Assembly (NCBI GenBank): GCA_017421975.1
Contig: JAFOHE010000055.1
Location: forward strand, 1 to 44,286
Direction: 5' to 3'
Length of the DNA stretch: 44,286 bases
Source: Pseudomonadota bacterium
GTDB lineage: Bacteria; Myxococcota_A; Bradymonadia; UBA4248
Each line of letters begins with the position of its first letter. Within the stretch, counting starts at the first letter, position 1. A program made the position numbers and the translations under genes. Below the pieces are notes generated by a model, which saw nothing but the letters and a program-made list of their open reading frames with translations, was not told where the DNA came from and did not search any database. Shown here piece by piece: positions 1-8,498 of this stretch.

Positions 1-280
1 ATGGACAATGAAATATGTTCGTTTTGTGGAAATATGAAATGTCCGTTCCATGGAAATATGAAATGGCCGTTCCATGGAACGGCCCTACAAAAAACGGATG
101 AAAATTATGGACAATGAAATATGTTCGTTTTGTGGAAATATGATATGTCCGTTTTATGAAAATATGAAATGTCCGTTCCATGGAAATATGAAATGGCCGT
201 TCCATGGAACGGCCCTACAAAAAACGGATGAAAATTATGGACAATGAAATATGTTCGTTTTGTGGAAATACAATATGGGT
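1..280. repeat. REP-like palindrome array next to the RAYT gene
   Basis: Two full units (1-106 and 107-236) and a partial third (from 237) start with ATGGACAATGAAATATG. Unit 2 is longer because one internal GTCCGTTCCATG segment is duplicated. Each full unit ends in the perfect 20-bp palindrome GGCCGTTCCATGGAACGGCC (65-84, 195-214) followed by CTACAAAAAACGGATG. The array stops 15 bp before the 3' end of the RAYT gene at 295. REP sequences next to their RAYT gene are the classic arrangement, so this is probably the home array of that transposase. Confidence 0.85.
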
Positions 281-294
281 GTTCCATGAAATGG

Positions 295-993
295 TTACAA
301 TTTTGTTTTCCATTTGGCCACGTTGTTTTCAATGTATTGCCATGTTCGATCGAATTCATATTGTTTTGTTATGATTATATCATAAAACCTTGGTTGCCAT
401 GCAAATGGTATATTGTGTTTTTTTGCAAAAATTGTTACTGATTGTTTGAATTGGCGAATGACCAATGCCAACGATCCTTTTTTGGGGGAAATGGAGGACA
501 TATATTCTGATGTTTGTTGTGCGTTGGATGTACAATGTGCGGGTGTAACTGAATATGATGAAGAGCGGACATTTTGTGAAACGTCCGAACAAGATTCATT
601 ATCCTTTGATAAATCGGAGTTATTTACTGGAATTACGGGAAAGAATGAATTGGATAGAGTTTTATTTGGAGACATGTTATCGTTTAATACACTGCCATCG
701 ATAATTACCATTAAGTGAATGTGATCTGGCATGACAGACCACACGGGAACGTGCGCATAGTATTGATGTTCTGATATTTTGGATATGATTTCATTTGCAT
801 AATTACCCATTTTTGAAAAAATCATATTGTTTTGATGTGTATTTGAATTATGAATGATCTGTCCAAAATAATGTGTATTGTATTTGGTTTTGATAATGAC
901 ATGATAAATGCCGCCGCCATAATTCCACCATTTGGCTCGTGCTGAATCGTTTCGATAGTATCCGTTATTTTGATCTGGATTTAATGTATTCAT
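295..993 (-). CDS. REP-associated tyrosine transposase (RAYT, Y1/HUH, IS200-like)
   Basis: A 232-residue protein of the IS200-like Y1 transposase fold, which acts on single-stranded DNA hairpins. What is visible: GIYHVIIKTKYN (about 28-39), typical of the first strand; the HUH metal site MPDHIHLMV (H91, H93); and the C-terminal WQPRFYDIII followed by YIENNVAKW (Y220), matching the YIxxNP-type motif that holds the catalytic Tyr of RAYTs. Residues about 100-175 form a low-complexity insert between the HUH and Tyr motifs, a variable region in this family. The gene lies directly beside GTTCCATGGAAC palindromes on its 3' side. There are no terminal inverted repeats or second transposase gene, so it is not a simple insertion sequence. 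It is probably domesticated and spreads or maintains REPs; activity is not shown. Confidence 0.85.
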   Translation of the reverse strand: MNTLNPDQNNGYYRNDSARAKWWNYGGGIYHVIIKTKYNTHYFGQIIHNSNTHQNNMIFSKMGNYANEIISKISEHQYYAHVPVWSVMPDHIHLMVIIDGSVLNDNMSPNKTLSNSFFPVIPVNNSDLSKDNESCSDVSQNVRSSSYSVTPAHCTSNAQQTSEYMSSISPKKGSLALVIRQFKQSVTIFAKKHNIPFAWQPRFYDIIITKQYEFDRTWQYIENNVAKWKTKL

Positions 994-1413
994 AATGTGC
1001 TGTTCTCCGATCGTTGATTTTTTATTGCCAGTATCGCTTTGAATCGCATTAGCGATTCGATTTTCGTCATGATAGGATACGTTTTTCGTTATTCATACGC
1101 AATATTTTTCACTGTATATATCACGATCAGTTCCAGATTATCTGACTAGGTTTGGGGGCAGAAGCCAACAGTCATTGCTTGACGTGATTGTATTCGATCT
1201 CTTTCGCAAGAGTGCAATCTATTTTGTTGTCCCTTCGTTCGTGGCGTGTATGGATGACATCATAAGTCCTGTCGTCTAAGTCTTCAACAGAGGGAAACAT
1301 TTGGCAATGTGTCATGATGGCACAAAGGCTTATTTTTAAGAAGTGCCTGTGGCAGGCCTGTATGTTCAGGGGGTGAACCGCTAGCATTGTGAAGCGAAAA
1401 AACAAGATATGTC

Positions 1414-1442
1414 TTTATGAAGCGGAACGAACTCGTTATAAT
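1414..1442 (+). promoter_or_regulatory. Candidate promoter of the VWA lipoprotein gene
   Basis: A perfect -10 TATAAT (1437-1442) is preceded at 17 bp by a poor -35 (TTTATG, 1414-1419). Transcription would start near 1449, which puts hairpin element A inside the 5' leader. The weak -35 leaves this as a guess. Confidence 0.35.
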
Positions 1443-1460
1443 GCTAAAAGTTGTAGATTG

Positions 1461-1548
1461 TCGGGGTGTTGCGGGGCAGCGCCCCGCAGAGGGGGTAGCG
1501 GCGTATAAACATCGTTTATAGCCGCGTAGGGGGAGACATCCCCCCAGC
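1461..1548 (+). repeat. Dispersed three-hairpin element, copy A
   Basis: Order of parts: hairpin 1 GCGGGGCAGCGCCCCGC; core arm TAGCGGCG; inner stem TATAAAC-ATC-GTTTATA; core arm GCCGCGTA; hairpin 3 GGGGG-AGACAT-CCCCC. The core pairs GCGGC with GCCGC with one bulged G. Five further copies with the same arms but other inner stems lie in this window. This copy ends 38 bp before a start codon and would be in the mRNA leader if the 1437 promoter is right. Confidence 0.8.
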
Positions 1549-1586
1549 CGCGAGTATGAAAAGTGTGTAGATAGAGGAGTAACGCC

Positions 1587-4022
1587 ATGATATTGAAACG
1601 TTGTCTTGTGATTGTAAGTCTGGTTGCCGCATTGGGATTGTCGGCATGTGGTGGTGATTCTGATGAAAACAACGGGGAAGATAAGGATTCGCAGCAGAGT
1701 GGCGGTGATCCGAAAGACGACCCGAAGGACGATCCGAAGGACGATCCGAAGGATGATCCGAAAGACGATCCAAAGGATGATCCGAAAGACGAGCCGAAGC
1801 GTTATCCGGATGAGGATGGGGATACGATCGGGAATTATTGGGAATATTATAATGAATGGCATGGCGAAGTTGATTTTGTGGATTTGAACCATGATGATAA
1901 TCCCGATCCTTATTTAGATACGGATGAGGATGGAAAGCCGGATTATCAGGATGCTGACAGCGATGGCGATACGCTTGCGGACAGTATTGAGGGGTGGACT
2001 GGCGGAGATACGACGAAGGAACCGCTTGTCGGTGCAAACGATGCTGGTGAGTATTGTTTTAGAATAGATGATTGTGATGGCAATGGTATACCTGATGCGC
2101 AGGACTGCCAGTATGGCAAGGATTTTGGGCAGGGTGGAGAAGCACCAACGACGTGTGATGATACAGATGGCGATCATGTTCCTGATTTTGCGACGAATGA
2201 TGACGATGGTGATGATGTCATAGATACCGTTGAAATTCGTGGTCTTGCGCTGAATGGGAAAGCTGCGATGGATTGTAACGGAGACACGATTCCCGATGAA
2301 TTTGGGACGCTGGAGCATCCATTGGATTGTGATGGAGATACGATTCCAGATTATAAAGACGAAGATAGCGACGGTGATACGGTCGAAGATGCGTATGAGG
2401 GCACGGGCGATGCGGATGGCGATGGCATTGCGAATCGCTACAGTCAGGATAGTGATGGTGACACGATTCCCGATCGTGAAGAGCGCGGTATGTCCAAGAT
2501 TCCGCTTGATACAGATAGTGATGGTCTTTATGACTTTATCGATTACGATAGTGATAACGATGGTGTCGCGGATCGCGATGAAGTTGTATGTGAGAATTTA
2601 GATGGTAAATTGTCTCGTCTTTTTGTGGATACGGACAACGATGGATCGGACGACCTTGTCGAATATGTATTGGCAAAGGAGCTGATGGAGAAAGGTGATT
2701 CGAGCGTGACGAGTCCGGCGGATTTGATTTGTAATCCTGATCGTAAGGCGAAAGATTACGTAGAATTTTATTTTAAACTTCCTACGAAAGACAGTGTAGA
2801 AATAGAAGATACATTGTCCTTTAAGCCATTGATTACAAAAGCCGATTTATTATTAAATTTTGACCATACGGGTTCGATGGCAGAGATGATTGATGGTTTG
2901 CGCAAGACTTTTGTAAGTGTCGTAGTGGATTCCGTTCGTGAGAGCGTTCCTGATTCGCAGTTTGGCGTATCCATTTTTGGTGATACCAATGCCACGCCGA
3001 TCTGGGAATTGTTACAAAATATCACTGAGAATATTTCACTTATCGAAACAGCTTTGTTGAAGGTTGAATCAAAGAATCAGACGACAGATCCTCCCGAAGC
3101 GATTTATGAAGCACTTGAGAGAGCAGCTGACGATGTTTCATTCCGTGTTGGTGCGTTGCCGATCATAATTAATATTACAAATGCCGAGGGCAAGACGACC
3201 AATGGTCATAGCAAAGAAAGCGCGATTAAAAAATTGAAAGCGGATGGTATTCGCGTGATGTCATTATATAGTACGAAGTATGGCTCATCGGTTGCGAGTG
3301 ATGTTATTGCGACGGCCAAAGATCTTGCCAATGGCACGAATGCACGCGTTCCTGTGTGTGCATTTATGACATCTGAGACGACCTGGCTTTGTGCGCCGAA
3401 CAAATGTTGTACGATGAGTGAAATTAATGATAATAATAAAGCCGATCTTAGCAAATATGGTGAGGAACCGGATGCAGATGGTTATTGTCCAGTTGCGTTT
3501 GAGCCAAATAAATTTAGATCAGATATTTATTCGCAGCTGAATGGAAATCAGCAGATCGTCGAGCAGGCGCGAATTGGTGTAGAAGCACTTGTGAAGTATT
3601 CGACTTATACCGTATCGACGCGTGTATTGGGTGAGCCGATACCCGCAGAGGAGCAGGGAAGCGCGAATGTCGATACAAGTTGCTTTATACAACGCATTGA
3701 AGCAGTATCGTACGAACCGCCGACGCAGGAGCCGGAGAAGACGTGTGTCATGTCTGTACATCCTGAGAAATTCAGCTATGGTGATGTCGAATATGATAAT
3801 GCCTTTAGGAATTTTGCTGTTGGTGCAGCGACGCCTGATAGCCCGACAGCGACTTTAAAATTCAATGTTGTTGCAAAGAATAATAATTGTGTCATTCGTT
3901 CGGAGAAGGCACGTAGTTATTATGCAACGATTGAAGTCTATGATCCTATTACAAAGCTTGTTTTTGATCATCAGCGTGTTGCGATTATTGTTCCAAGCGA
4001 AGCGGATGATGTGATTTATTAA
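1587..4022 (+). CDS. Lipoprotein with TSP3-type Ca-binding repeats and VWA domain
   Basis: 811 residues. The lipoprotein signal peptide has lipobox LSAC (Cys21). Next comes a charged linker of seven tandem DPKD units (residues 41-68), then about 270 residues rich in DxDxDG motifs (from about 73 to 345, for example DTDEDGKPDYQDADSDGDT), typical of thrombospondin type 3 Ca2+-binding repeats. A von Willebrand A domain (from about 419) carries a MIDAS-like DHTGSM at 426-431. The C-terminal part has scattered Cys pairs and no recognised fold. GAGGAG lies 7 bases before the ATG, which fixes the start. Probably a surface-exposed adhesion or cell-contact protein held in the outer membrane; the ligand is unknown. 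It sits between two REP arrays. Confidence 0.85.
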   Translation: MILKRCLVIVSLVAALGLSACGGDSDENNGEDKDSQQSGGDPKDDPKDDPKDDPKDDPKDDPKDDPKDEPKRYPDEDGDTIGNYWEYYNEWHGEVDFVDLNHDDNPDPYLDTDEDGKPDYQDADSDGDTLADSIEGWTGGDTTKEPLVGANDAGEYCFRIDDCDGNGIPDAQDCQYGKDFGQGGEAPTTCDDTDGDHVPDFATNDDDGDDVIDTVEIRGLALNGKAAMDCNGDTIPDEFGTLEHPLDCDGDTIPDYKDEDSDGDTVEDAYEGTGDADGDGIANRYSQDSDGDTIPDREERGMSKIPLDTDSDGLYDFIDYDSDNDGVADRDEVVCENLDGKLSRLFVDTDNDGSDDLVEYVLAKELMEKGDSSVTSPADLICNPDRKAKDYVEFYFKLPTKDSVEIEDTLSFKPLITKADLLLNFDHTGSMAEMIDGLRKTFVSVVVDSVRESVPDSQFGVSIFGDTNATPIWELLQNITENISLIETALLKVESKNQTTDPPEAIYEALERAADDVSFRVGALPIIINITNAEGKTTNGHSKESAIKKLKADGIRVMSLYSTKYGSSVASDVIATAKDLANGTNARVPVCAFMTSETTWLCAPNKCCTMSEINDNNKADLSKYGEEPDADGYCPVAFEPNKFRSDIYSQLNGNQQIVEQARIGVEALVKYSTYTVSTRVLGEPIPAEEQGSANVDTSCFIQRIEAVSYEPPTQEPEKTCVMSVHPEKFSYGDVEYDNAFRNFAVGAATPDSPTATLKFNVVAKNNNCVIRSEKARSYYATIEVYDPITKLVFDHQRVAIIVPSEADDVIY
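1707..1790 (+). repeat. In-frame 12-bp tandem repeat encoding DPKD x7
   Basis: Seven 12-bp units of the type GATCCGAAAGAC, with synonymous differences (GAC/GAT, AAA/AAG, CCG/CCC/CCA). Each encodes Asp-Pro-Lys-Asp just after the lipidated Cys. The multiple of three keeps the frame whatever the copy number, so length variation would only change the spacer between membrane anchor and Ca-binding repeats. Confidence 0.9.
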
Positions 4023-4032
4023 TTAAAAAAAT

Positions 4033-4190
4033 GGCCGTTTCATGTATAATGAAATGTCCGTTCCATGGAACGGCCCTACAAAAAATATAAAATTTGTCCG
4101 TTTACAATGAAATGTCCGTTCCATGGAACGGCCTACAAAAAATATAAAATTTGTTCGTTTACAATGAAAGGGCCGTTCCATGGAACGGCC
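4033..4190. repeat. Second GTTCCATGGAAC palindrome array
   Basis: Three palindromes at 4056-4075, 4114-4133 and 4171-4190, spaced 57-58 bp. The spacers share CTACAAAAAATATAAAATTTG and a half-unit CGTTTACAATGAAA. The third is the exact 20-mer GGCCGTTCCATGGAACGGCC of the first array; the other two begin GTCC instead of GGCC. A degenerate half-copy starts at 4033. The array fills the gap between convergent genes, a usual REP location, and could also act as a bidirectional end of transcription. Confidence 0.85.
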
Positions 4191-4221
4191 CTACAAAAAA
4201 TATCCAAAACCTTACCGCGGA

Positions 4222-5832
4222 TCATTTTTGATGAATGGCGGCGGCGATGAAACTTGCGAAGAGGGGATGTGCAGCCGTTGGCTTAGATTGGTACTCGGGG
4301 TGGAATTGTGTGCAAATAAACCAAGGGTGATCGTTGAGTTCGAAGATTTCGACGAGTGATCCGTCTGCACTTGTTCCCGAGAATGTGATACCAGCGGCTT
4401 CGAGAGCGGGTCTGAGGTCGTTATTGACTTCGTAACGATGTCGATGTCGTTCAGAGATTTCACGTTTTCCGTAGATTTCTCGGACATGTGTATTATCACT
4501 GAGTTTACAGAGGTAAGCGCCGAGTCGCATTGTTCCGCCTTTATTTTCGATATTTTTCTGAGCATCGAGGAGATGAATGACGGGGTGAAGTGAGTCGGGT
4601 ACAAACTCGGAAGAATTGGCGTCATTCCATCCGCAGACGTGTCTAGCGTATTCGACGAGGGCCATTTGCATGCCGAGGCAGATTCCGAAAAGTGGGATTT
4701 TATGTTCACGGGCGAATTGAATGGCTCGGATTTTACCTTCGGTACCGCGGACGCCGAAACCGCCAGGCACGAGGATGCCATTCATGGGTTTGAGTGTATC
4801 GGCTAATTCATCGTCAGAGAGGCTTTCGAGTTCTTCGCTATCGATATAATGTAGTTTAACGCGTGCATCGTTTGCATAACCGCCGTGGTTGAGGGCTTCG
4901 ATAAGACTTTTATAGGATTCTTTGAGTTTAACGTATTTCCCGACGAGTGCGATATCGACTTCATTTTTTGGATTTTTAATGATATCGCAGATGTGTTCCC
5001 ATTGAGTTGTATCAGGTTCACGCGACCAAATTTTGAGAAGTTCGGTAATACGTTCATCGAGTCCCTGTTCGTGGAAATAAGTAGGCATCATGTAAATGCT
5101 AGGCATATCTTTTGCGCCGAAGATGCAGTCTTCACGAACATTGCAGAAGAGCGCGAGTTTTTTTCGGATGTCGTTGGGTAGATCGCGTTCTCCGCGGCAG
5201 AGGAGGATATCAGGTTGGATACCGATTTCGCGCAGAGCGGCGACGGAATGTTGTGATGGCTTTGTTTTCATTTCGTCAGCAGTTTTAATGTAAGGTACGA
5301 GCGTGACGTGAATGTTGATGACGTCGTCGCGAGAATGTTTTGCTTTGAACTGACGAATGGCTTCAAGGAATGGGAGTGATTCGATATCGCCGACGGTTCC
5401 ACCGACTTCGATGATTGCGATGTCGCAATTTTGCGTACCTTTGACGAAGAAGGACTGAATTTCGTCAGTAATATGCGGAATGACCTGAACAGTCCCGCCA
5501 AGGTAGTCGCCATGTCGTTCTTTTGTAATAACATTGTGGTAGATTCGTCCGGCGGTACAATTGTTTGCTTGACGCGTCTGTGCGTGGGTGAACCGTTCAT
5601 AGTGTCCGAGATCCATGTCAGTTTCAGCGCCATCTTCGGTGACGTAGACCTCGCCATGTTGCAGTGGATTCATGGTACCAGGATCGACGTTGATATAGGG
5701 ATCTAGCTTAACAAAATTGACGCTCAACCCTCGGAGTTCGAGGAGAGCACCGATTGCAGCAGCAGAGATGCCTTTTCCTAAAGAGCTAATAACGCCACCG
5801 GTAACAAAAATGTATTTGGTTGAATGAGACAT
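4222..5832 (-). CDS. pyrG: CTP synthase
   Basis: 536 residues, the usual length. It makes CTP from UTP, ATP and glutamine in the cytoplasm. The N-terminal synthetase domain starts [16 protein letters not shown] (P-loop-like) and contains [14 protein letters not shown] and [17 protein letters not shown]. The C-terminal class I glutamine amidotransferase domain shows GGFGVRG, the nucleophile Cys in GICLGMQ and the catalytic His-Glu in HPEYQ. The start was placed at 5832 (MSHSTKYIF) with GGAG just upstream; a longer frame to 5895 would add 21 residues foreign to the family. The gene is alone, convergent with the VWA lipoprotein gene and divergent from the next gene. Confidence 0.97.
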   Translation of the reverse strand: MSHSTKYIFVTGGVISSLGKGISAAAIGALLELRGLSVNFVKLDPYINVDPGTMNPLQHGEVYVTEDGAETDMDLGHYERFTHAQTRQANNCTAGRIYHNVITKERHGDYLGGTVQVIPHITDEIQSFFVKGTQNCDIAIIEVGGTVGDIESLPFLEAIRQFKAKHSRDDVINIHVTLVPYIKTADEMKTKPSQHSVAALREIGIQPDILLCRGERDLPNDIRKKLALFCNVREDCIFGAKDMPSIYMMPTYFHEQGLDERITELLKIWSREPDTTQWEHICDIIKNPKNEVDIALVGKYVKLKESYKSLIEALNHGGYANDARVKLHYIDSEELESLSDDELADTLKPMNGILVPGGFGVRGTEGKIRAIQFAREHKIPLFGICLGMQMALVEYARHVCGWNDANSSEFVPDSLHPVIHLLDAQKNIENKGGTMRLGAYLCKLSDNTHVREIYGKREISERHRHRYEVNNDLRPALEAAGITFSGTSADGSLVEIFELNDHPWFICTQFHPEYQSKPTAAHPLFASFIAAAIHQK

Positions 5833-5856
5833 AAAGATAAACTCCACAAAAAGTAG

Positions 5857-5908
5857 GGCGCAAGACCGCGCCATACCCCTTTCTAGGATAAACACAGAAT
5901 AGTTTCAA
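5857..5908 (-). promoter_or_regulatory. Candidate pyrG promoter and leader hairpin
   Basis: On the minus strand TTGAAA (5903-5908), 17 bases, then TAGAAA (5880-5885). The start would fall in or just after a run of four G (5879-5876). The leader then folds GGCGC-GGTCTT-GCGCC (5872-5857), followed by CTACTTTTT. A G-run start plus a leader hairpin before pyrG recalls CTP-sensitive control known from Gram-positive pyrG, but the exact GGGC start of that system is absent, so regulation is only a suggestion. Confidence 0.4.
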
Positions 5909-5991
5909 CGTTCATGGGTGTTTGTGATAGATAATAGATGCGTTTGAGGAACGCACGAAGTGTTTGAGTAAGAGAGAGACAGGCAAGTCCA

Positions 5992-6651
5992 ATGTTTCAG
6001 AGGATTTTTTATTTTTTATTTTTCCTTTTTTTACCGCTGACTGCGCACGGGCAAATTTTGGAGACGCTGACAGCGACACCAGAAATGGAAGTAACGGCGC
6101 AAGGTGATGCGCCCATGAATGTTTTGTGTACGACGACGGCACAGATTTATGCGCTTGCTTCGAAGTATGAATCACAGATTGATGAGCAGAATCGCCATCG
6201 TGACAAGCAGGAACGCGTAACGACAGCGATAGAACAGCATCGCAAGCTTGATCCAAAGGGCGAACACCCTCGTGAGCCGACGACGAATGAACCGTATTAT
6301 ACGGCAATGTTTACGCGGGAACCGACTGTATGCGCTTTACTTAATGGAGAACTGGAAAAATACATCACGGAGCATGAAGCTTCGTTGAAACACGCTGTAA
6401 GCACGCTCATTTTGCAGACGCAAAAGATGAATGAGGCGGAAAAACAGGCTTATGCTGATAAGCTGAAGGTGTGTTTGGATCCTGACCAACATCCGACGTT
6501 TCGAGTTGGAAAGAAGGTTTTGTATGTGTGTATTTATCGGACGAAGAATGTCCGCAATGTGCCTTTGACGTATTCGGTTGAGAAAACGATGCGCCGTCTC
6601 TTTGCGATTCAAGAACCGCTTTTGGATGCCTGGCTAGGGAATGTGGATTAG
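5992..6651 (+). CDS. Secreted protein of unknown function
   Basis: 219 residues. A clear signal peptide (hydrophobic 5-17) with likely cleavage after TAHG (about residue 20). No known domain recognised. The mature part has four Cys (CTTTAQ, VCALL, VCLD, VCIY), enough for two disulfides, and helical stretches rich in Glu/Lys (about 65-80 and 125-165). ATG at 5992 is the only start giving a signal peptide, although no strong ribosome site is seen just upstream. Divergent from pyrG; the following 350 bp is repeat DNA, so it is probably a single-gene unit. Confidence 0.65.
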   Translation: MFQRIFYFLFFLFLPLTAHGQILETLTATPEMEVTAQGDAPMNVLCTTTAQIYALASKYESQIDEQNRHRDKQERVTTAIEQHRKLDPKGEHPREPTTNEPYYTAMFTREPTVCALLNGELEKYITEHEASLKHAVSTLILQTQKMNEAEKQAYADKLKVCLDPDQHPTFRVGKKVLYVCIYRTKNVRNVPLTYSVEKTMRRLFAIQEPLLDAWLGNVD

Positions 6652-6663
6652 CAAATAGGAAAA

Positions 6664-6746
6664 GGGCTAGAAAGCAGGGCGAAGGGAAAGAAGGAATGGC
6701 GCCAAGGCAAAGAGGAGGGGCTAGAAAGCAGGGCGAAGGGAAAGAA
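6664..6746. repeat. 29-bp direct repeat
   Basis: A 29-bp sequence starting GGGCTAGAAAGCAGGGCG occurs at 6664-6692 and exactly again at 6718-6746, 54 bp apart. It sits between the secreted-protein gene and the 42-bp hairpin array. No function can be seen. Confidence 0.85.
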
Positions 6747-6750
6747 AAAG

Positions 6751-6959
6751 TACTCTGATGTTCGTACCATGGGGGGTCTGAGCCCCGCCCGTACTCTGAT
6801 GTTCGTACCATGGGCGGGTCTGAGCCCCGCCCGTACTCTGATGTTTGTACCATGGGCGGGTCTGAGCTCCGCCCGTACTCTGATGTTCGTACCATGGGCG
6901 GGTCTGAGCCCCGCCCGTACTCTGATGTTTGTACCCTGGGCGGGTTTGAGACCCGCCCC
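6751..6959. repeat. 42-bp tandem repeat array, each unit a GC hairpin
   Basis: Five units start TACTCTGATGTTYGTACC at 6751 (41 bp, one base lost), 6792, 6834, 6876 and 6918, followed by a degenerate piece to about 6990. Each unit carries GGGCGGG-TCTGAGC-CCCGCCC, a 7-bp stem, with changes in unit 3 (GAGCTC) and unit 5 (GAGACC). It lies directly upstream of the channel gene. It differs in sequence from the GTTCCATGGAAC palindromes and appears to be a separate repeat class. Confidence 0.9.
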
Positions 6960-7005
6960 TACTCTGACTCTGAGCTCCGTCCGTACGGAATGAAAAGGAA
7001 AAATT

Positions 7006-8124
7006 ATGGGTGAATTTTTTGACAAAATCCTATCCTGGCACATTGGTAGTTTGAAGCTGAGTGACATATTTATCATTCTTATCTGTCTCATTGTTGCGCT
7101 CATTGCGGACAAAGTGACGCAGTATATTTTTTCAAAGATCCAGAAGCGGCATGCGAAGAAGCCGGAATCGCATCGTGCAGAAGTTGTGCGGATAATGTTT
7201 GATTCACTTGTGCGTCCCCTACATTGGTTTTTTATCACTGTAGGCTGTGCACTTGGTTTTGTCTTTATCGATGTTCCTGAGGGATGGACGACATTTATCG
7301 GGATCATCACGACGCTTTTGCGTGCCTGTAGTCTTTGGTGTGTTTTTTGGTTTGCATTGCGCCTAACGGCATCATTTACAACATATTTTATAGAGAAAGC
7401 GAAGGCGACGGAAACAAAACTCGATGACATGATCGTTCCGATTGCGGGCAGCACACTCAAATTTTTGATTGTATGTATAGGCATACTTGTCATCATTGAG
7501 ACGCTTGGTGTCGATGTGACGCCTGCGATAGCAAGTCTTGGTATTGGTGTCGGTGCGCTTGCGCTCGCGTCGAAAGATACGCTTGCGAATTTTTTTGGCG
7601 CGCTGGTCGTCTTTTTTGACCGTCCATTTGAGATTGGAGACTGGGTCACGATAAACAATGTGGAAGGTGAGATTGAGGAAATCCGCCTTCGCGTGACGCT
7701 CATTCGCACCTTTGACAATACGGTGGTCTACATTCCGAACTCGGTGCTTTCGAGTGCGAACATCAACAACTGGCAGATGCGGAAATGGCGCAAGATGGAT
7801 TGCAGTTTTGGCGTCTTATACTCGACGACAGCGGAGCAGATCGAAACGATTGTGTCGAATTTGCGTGAACATGTGAAGACGCATCCGGAGACGTATGGGC
7901 CGAGTTATTATATTCATTTGGATAGTTTTGGGGATTCGAGCATCAATATAAGGGTGGTGGTGTATTCAATCGACAAGGGCTATGTCCAGCATCTTCAGGA
8001 CAAACAAGATTTTATGCTTGTGGTTATGCGAATTGTGGAGCAGGCCGGAACAAGCTTTGCGTTTCCGACGCGTACGATTGAGTTTTCGAAGGGGAAGGTG
8101 TTACCTGAAATTATGCCGGAGTAG
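7006..8124 (+). CDS. MscS-family mechanosensitive ion channel
   Basis: 372 residues. Channels of this family open under membrane tension and release solutes on hypo-osmotic shock. Four hydrophobic segments are visible (about 18-38, 70-90, 100-125, 150-170). The pore helix and beta domain follow: TPAIASLGIGVGALALASKD, then NFFGALVVFFDRPFEIGDWV, the family signature, and IPNSVLSSANINNW. The C-terminal alpha/beta part ends near 350. ATG at 7006 follows AAAAGGA. The gene stands alone after a repeat array and before hairpin element B. The paralogue type within the MscS superfamily cannot be decided here. Confidence 0.92.
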   Translation: MGEFFDKILSWHIGSLKLSDIFIILICLIVALIADKVTQYIFSKIQKRHAKKPESHRAEVVRIMFDSLVRPLHWFFITVGCALGFVFIDVPEGWTTFIGIITTLLRACSLWCVFWFALRLTASFTTYFIEKAKATETKLDDMIVPIAGSTLKFLIVCIGILVIIETLGVDVTPAIASLGIGVGALALASKDTLANFFGALVVFFDRPFEIGDWVTINNVEGEIEEIRLRVTLIRTFDNTVVYIPNSVLSSANINNWQMRKWRKMDCSFGVLYSTTAEQIETIVSNLREHVKTHPETYGPSYYIHLDSFGDSSINIRVVVYSIDKGYVQHLQDKQDFMLVVMRIVEQAGTSFAFPTRTIEFSKGKVLPEIMPE

Positions 8125-8190
8125 GGCCAATCAACGCAATGGTGATGCTACTCGGAACGTCTGTACATGCGCTTATGTGAATGCGCAAGC

Positions 8191-8269
8191 GCGGGGCGTT
8201 GCGGGGTGTCCCCGCAAGGGGGTAGGCGCGTATTGCGGAGCAATAGCGGCGTAGGGGGCATTCCCCCTG
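8191..8269 (+). repeat. Dispersed three-hairpin element, copy B
   Basis: GCGTTGCGGGGTGTCCCCGC, then GGGGGTAGGCGCG, inner stem TATTGC-GGA-GCAATA, GCGGCGTA, and GGGGG-CATT-CCCCC. The core arms read GGCGCG/GCGGCG instead of GCGGCG/GCCGCG, so core pairing is impaired in this copy, while hairpins 1 and 3 and the inner stem are intact. Located between the channel gene and hpf. Confidence 0.75.
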
Positions 8270-8440
8270 ACAAAAAGTGGACATTTCCAGGAACGTGTGA
8301 CGGGAAGGCGCATGTGAGGGCGAAGGAGGAGCAAAACGTTAAAAAGAAGTGACAGGATGTGCAGAATCGGGTAATGATTGGTTTAGGGATGCTTAAATGC
8401 GTTGCAAAAAGTTTGAAACAGAGTAGTTTATTTACTGCGG

Positions 8441-8474
8441 CGTCAGGCCGTGACGATCAACAGCCCGCGAGGGC
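8441..8474 (+). promoter_or_regulatory. Two leader hairpins before hpf
   Basis: CGTCA-GGCCG-TGACG (8441-8455) and GCCC-GCGA-GGGC (8463-8474), the second with a GNRA-type tetraloop, lie just upstream of the GGAG ribosome site and ATG at 8499. They would be in the mRNA leader. No clear promoter could be assigned in the A/T-rich stretch before them (about 8400-8435). Confidence 0.45.
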
Positions 8475-8498
8475 AAACCACAAGATAAAGGAGTAGCG

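Larger units (their letters stand above)
994..1586. other. 593-bp intergenic region between divergent genes
   Basis: No convincing gene. Three overlapping minus-strand frames here lack a ribosome site and family features. The segment holds short imperfect hairpins (for example GCCTGTGGCAGGC near 1344), a candidate promoter with TATAAT at 1437-1442, and conserved hairpin element A at 1461-1548, directly before the ribosome site of the downstream lipoprotein gene. Confidence 0.5.

Noticed and set aside
1284..2037. Two overlapping minus-strand frames of 173-202 residues
   Set aside because: They run through the hairpin element and the DPKD repeat of the real gene; composition is repeat-driven.
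5833..5895. N-terminal extension of pyrG by 21 residues
   Set aside because: Runs through the leader hairpin and the predicted promoter; the family starts at [13 protein letters not shown] and a ribosome site precedes the inner ATG.
6648..7718. 356-residue minus-strand open frame
   Set aside because: Lies opposite the MscS gene and the 42-bp array; Ser/Arg-rich with repeats caused by the array; no ribosome site or family likeness.
8400..8435. Sigma-70 promoter for hpf
   Set aside because: TTGCAA and TTGAAA occur but no -10 at acceptable spacing; evidence too weak to call.
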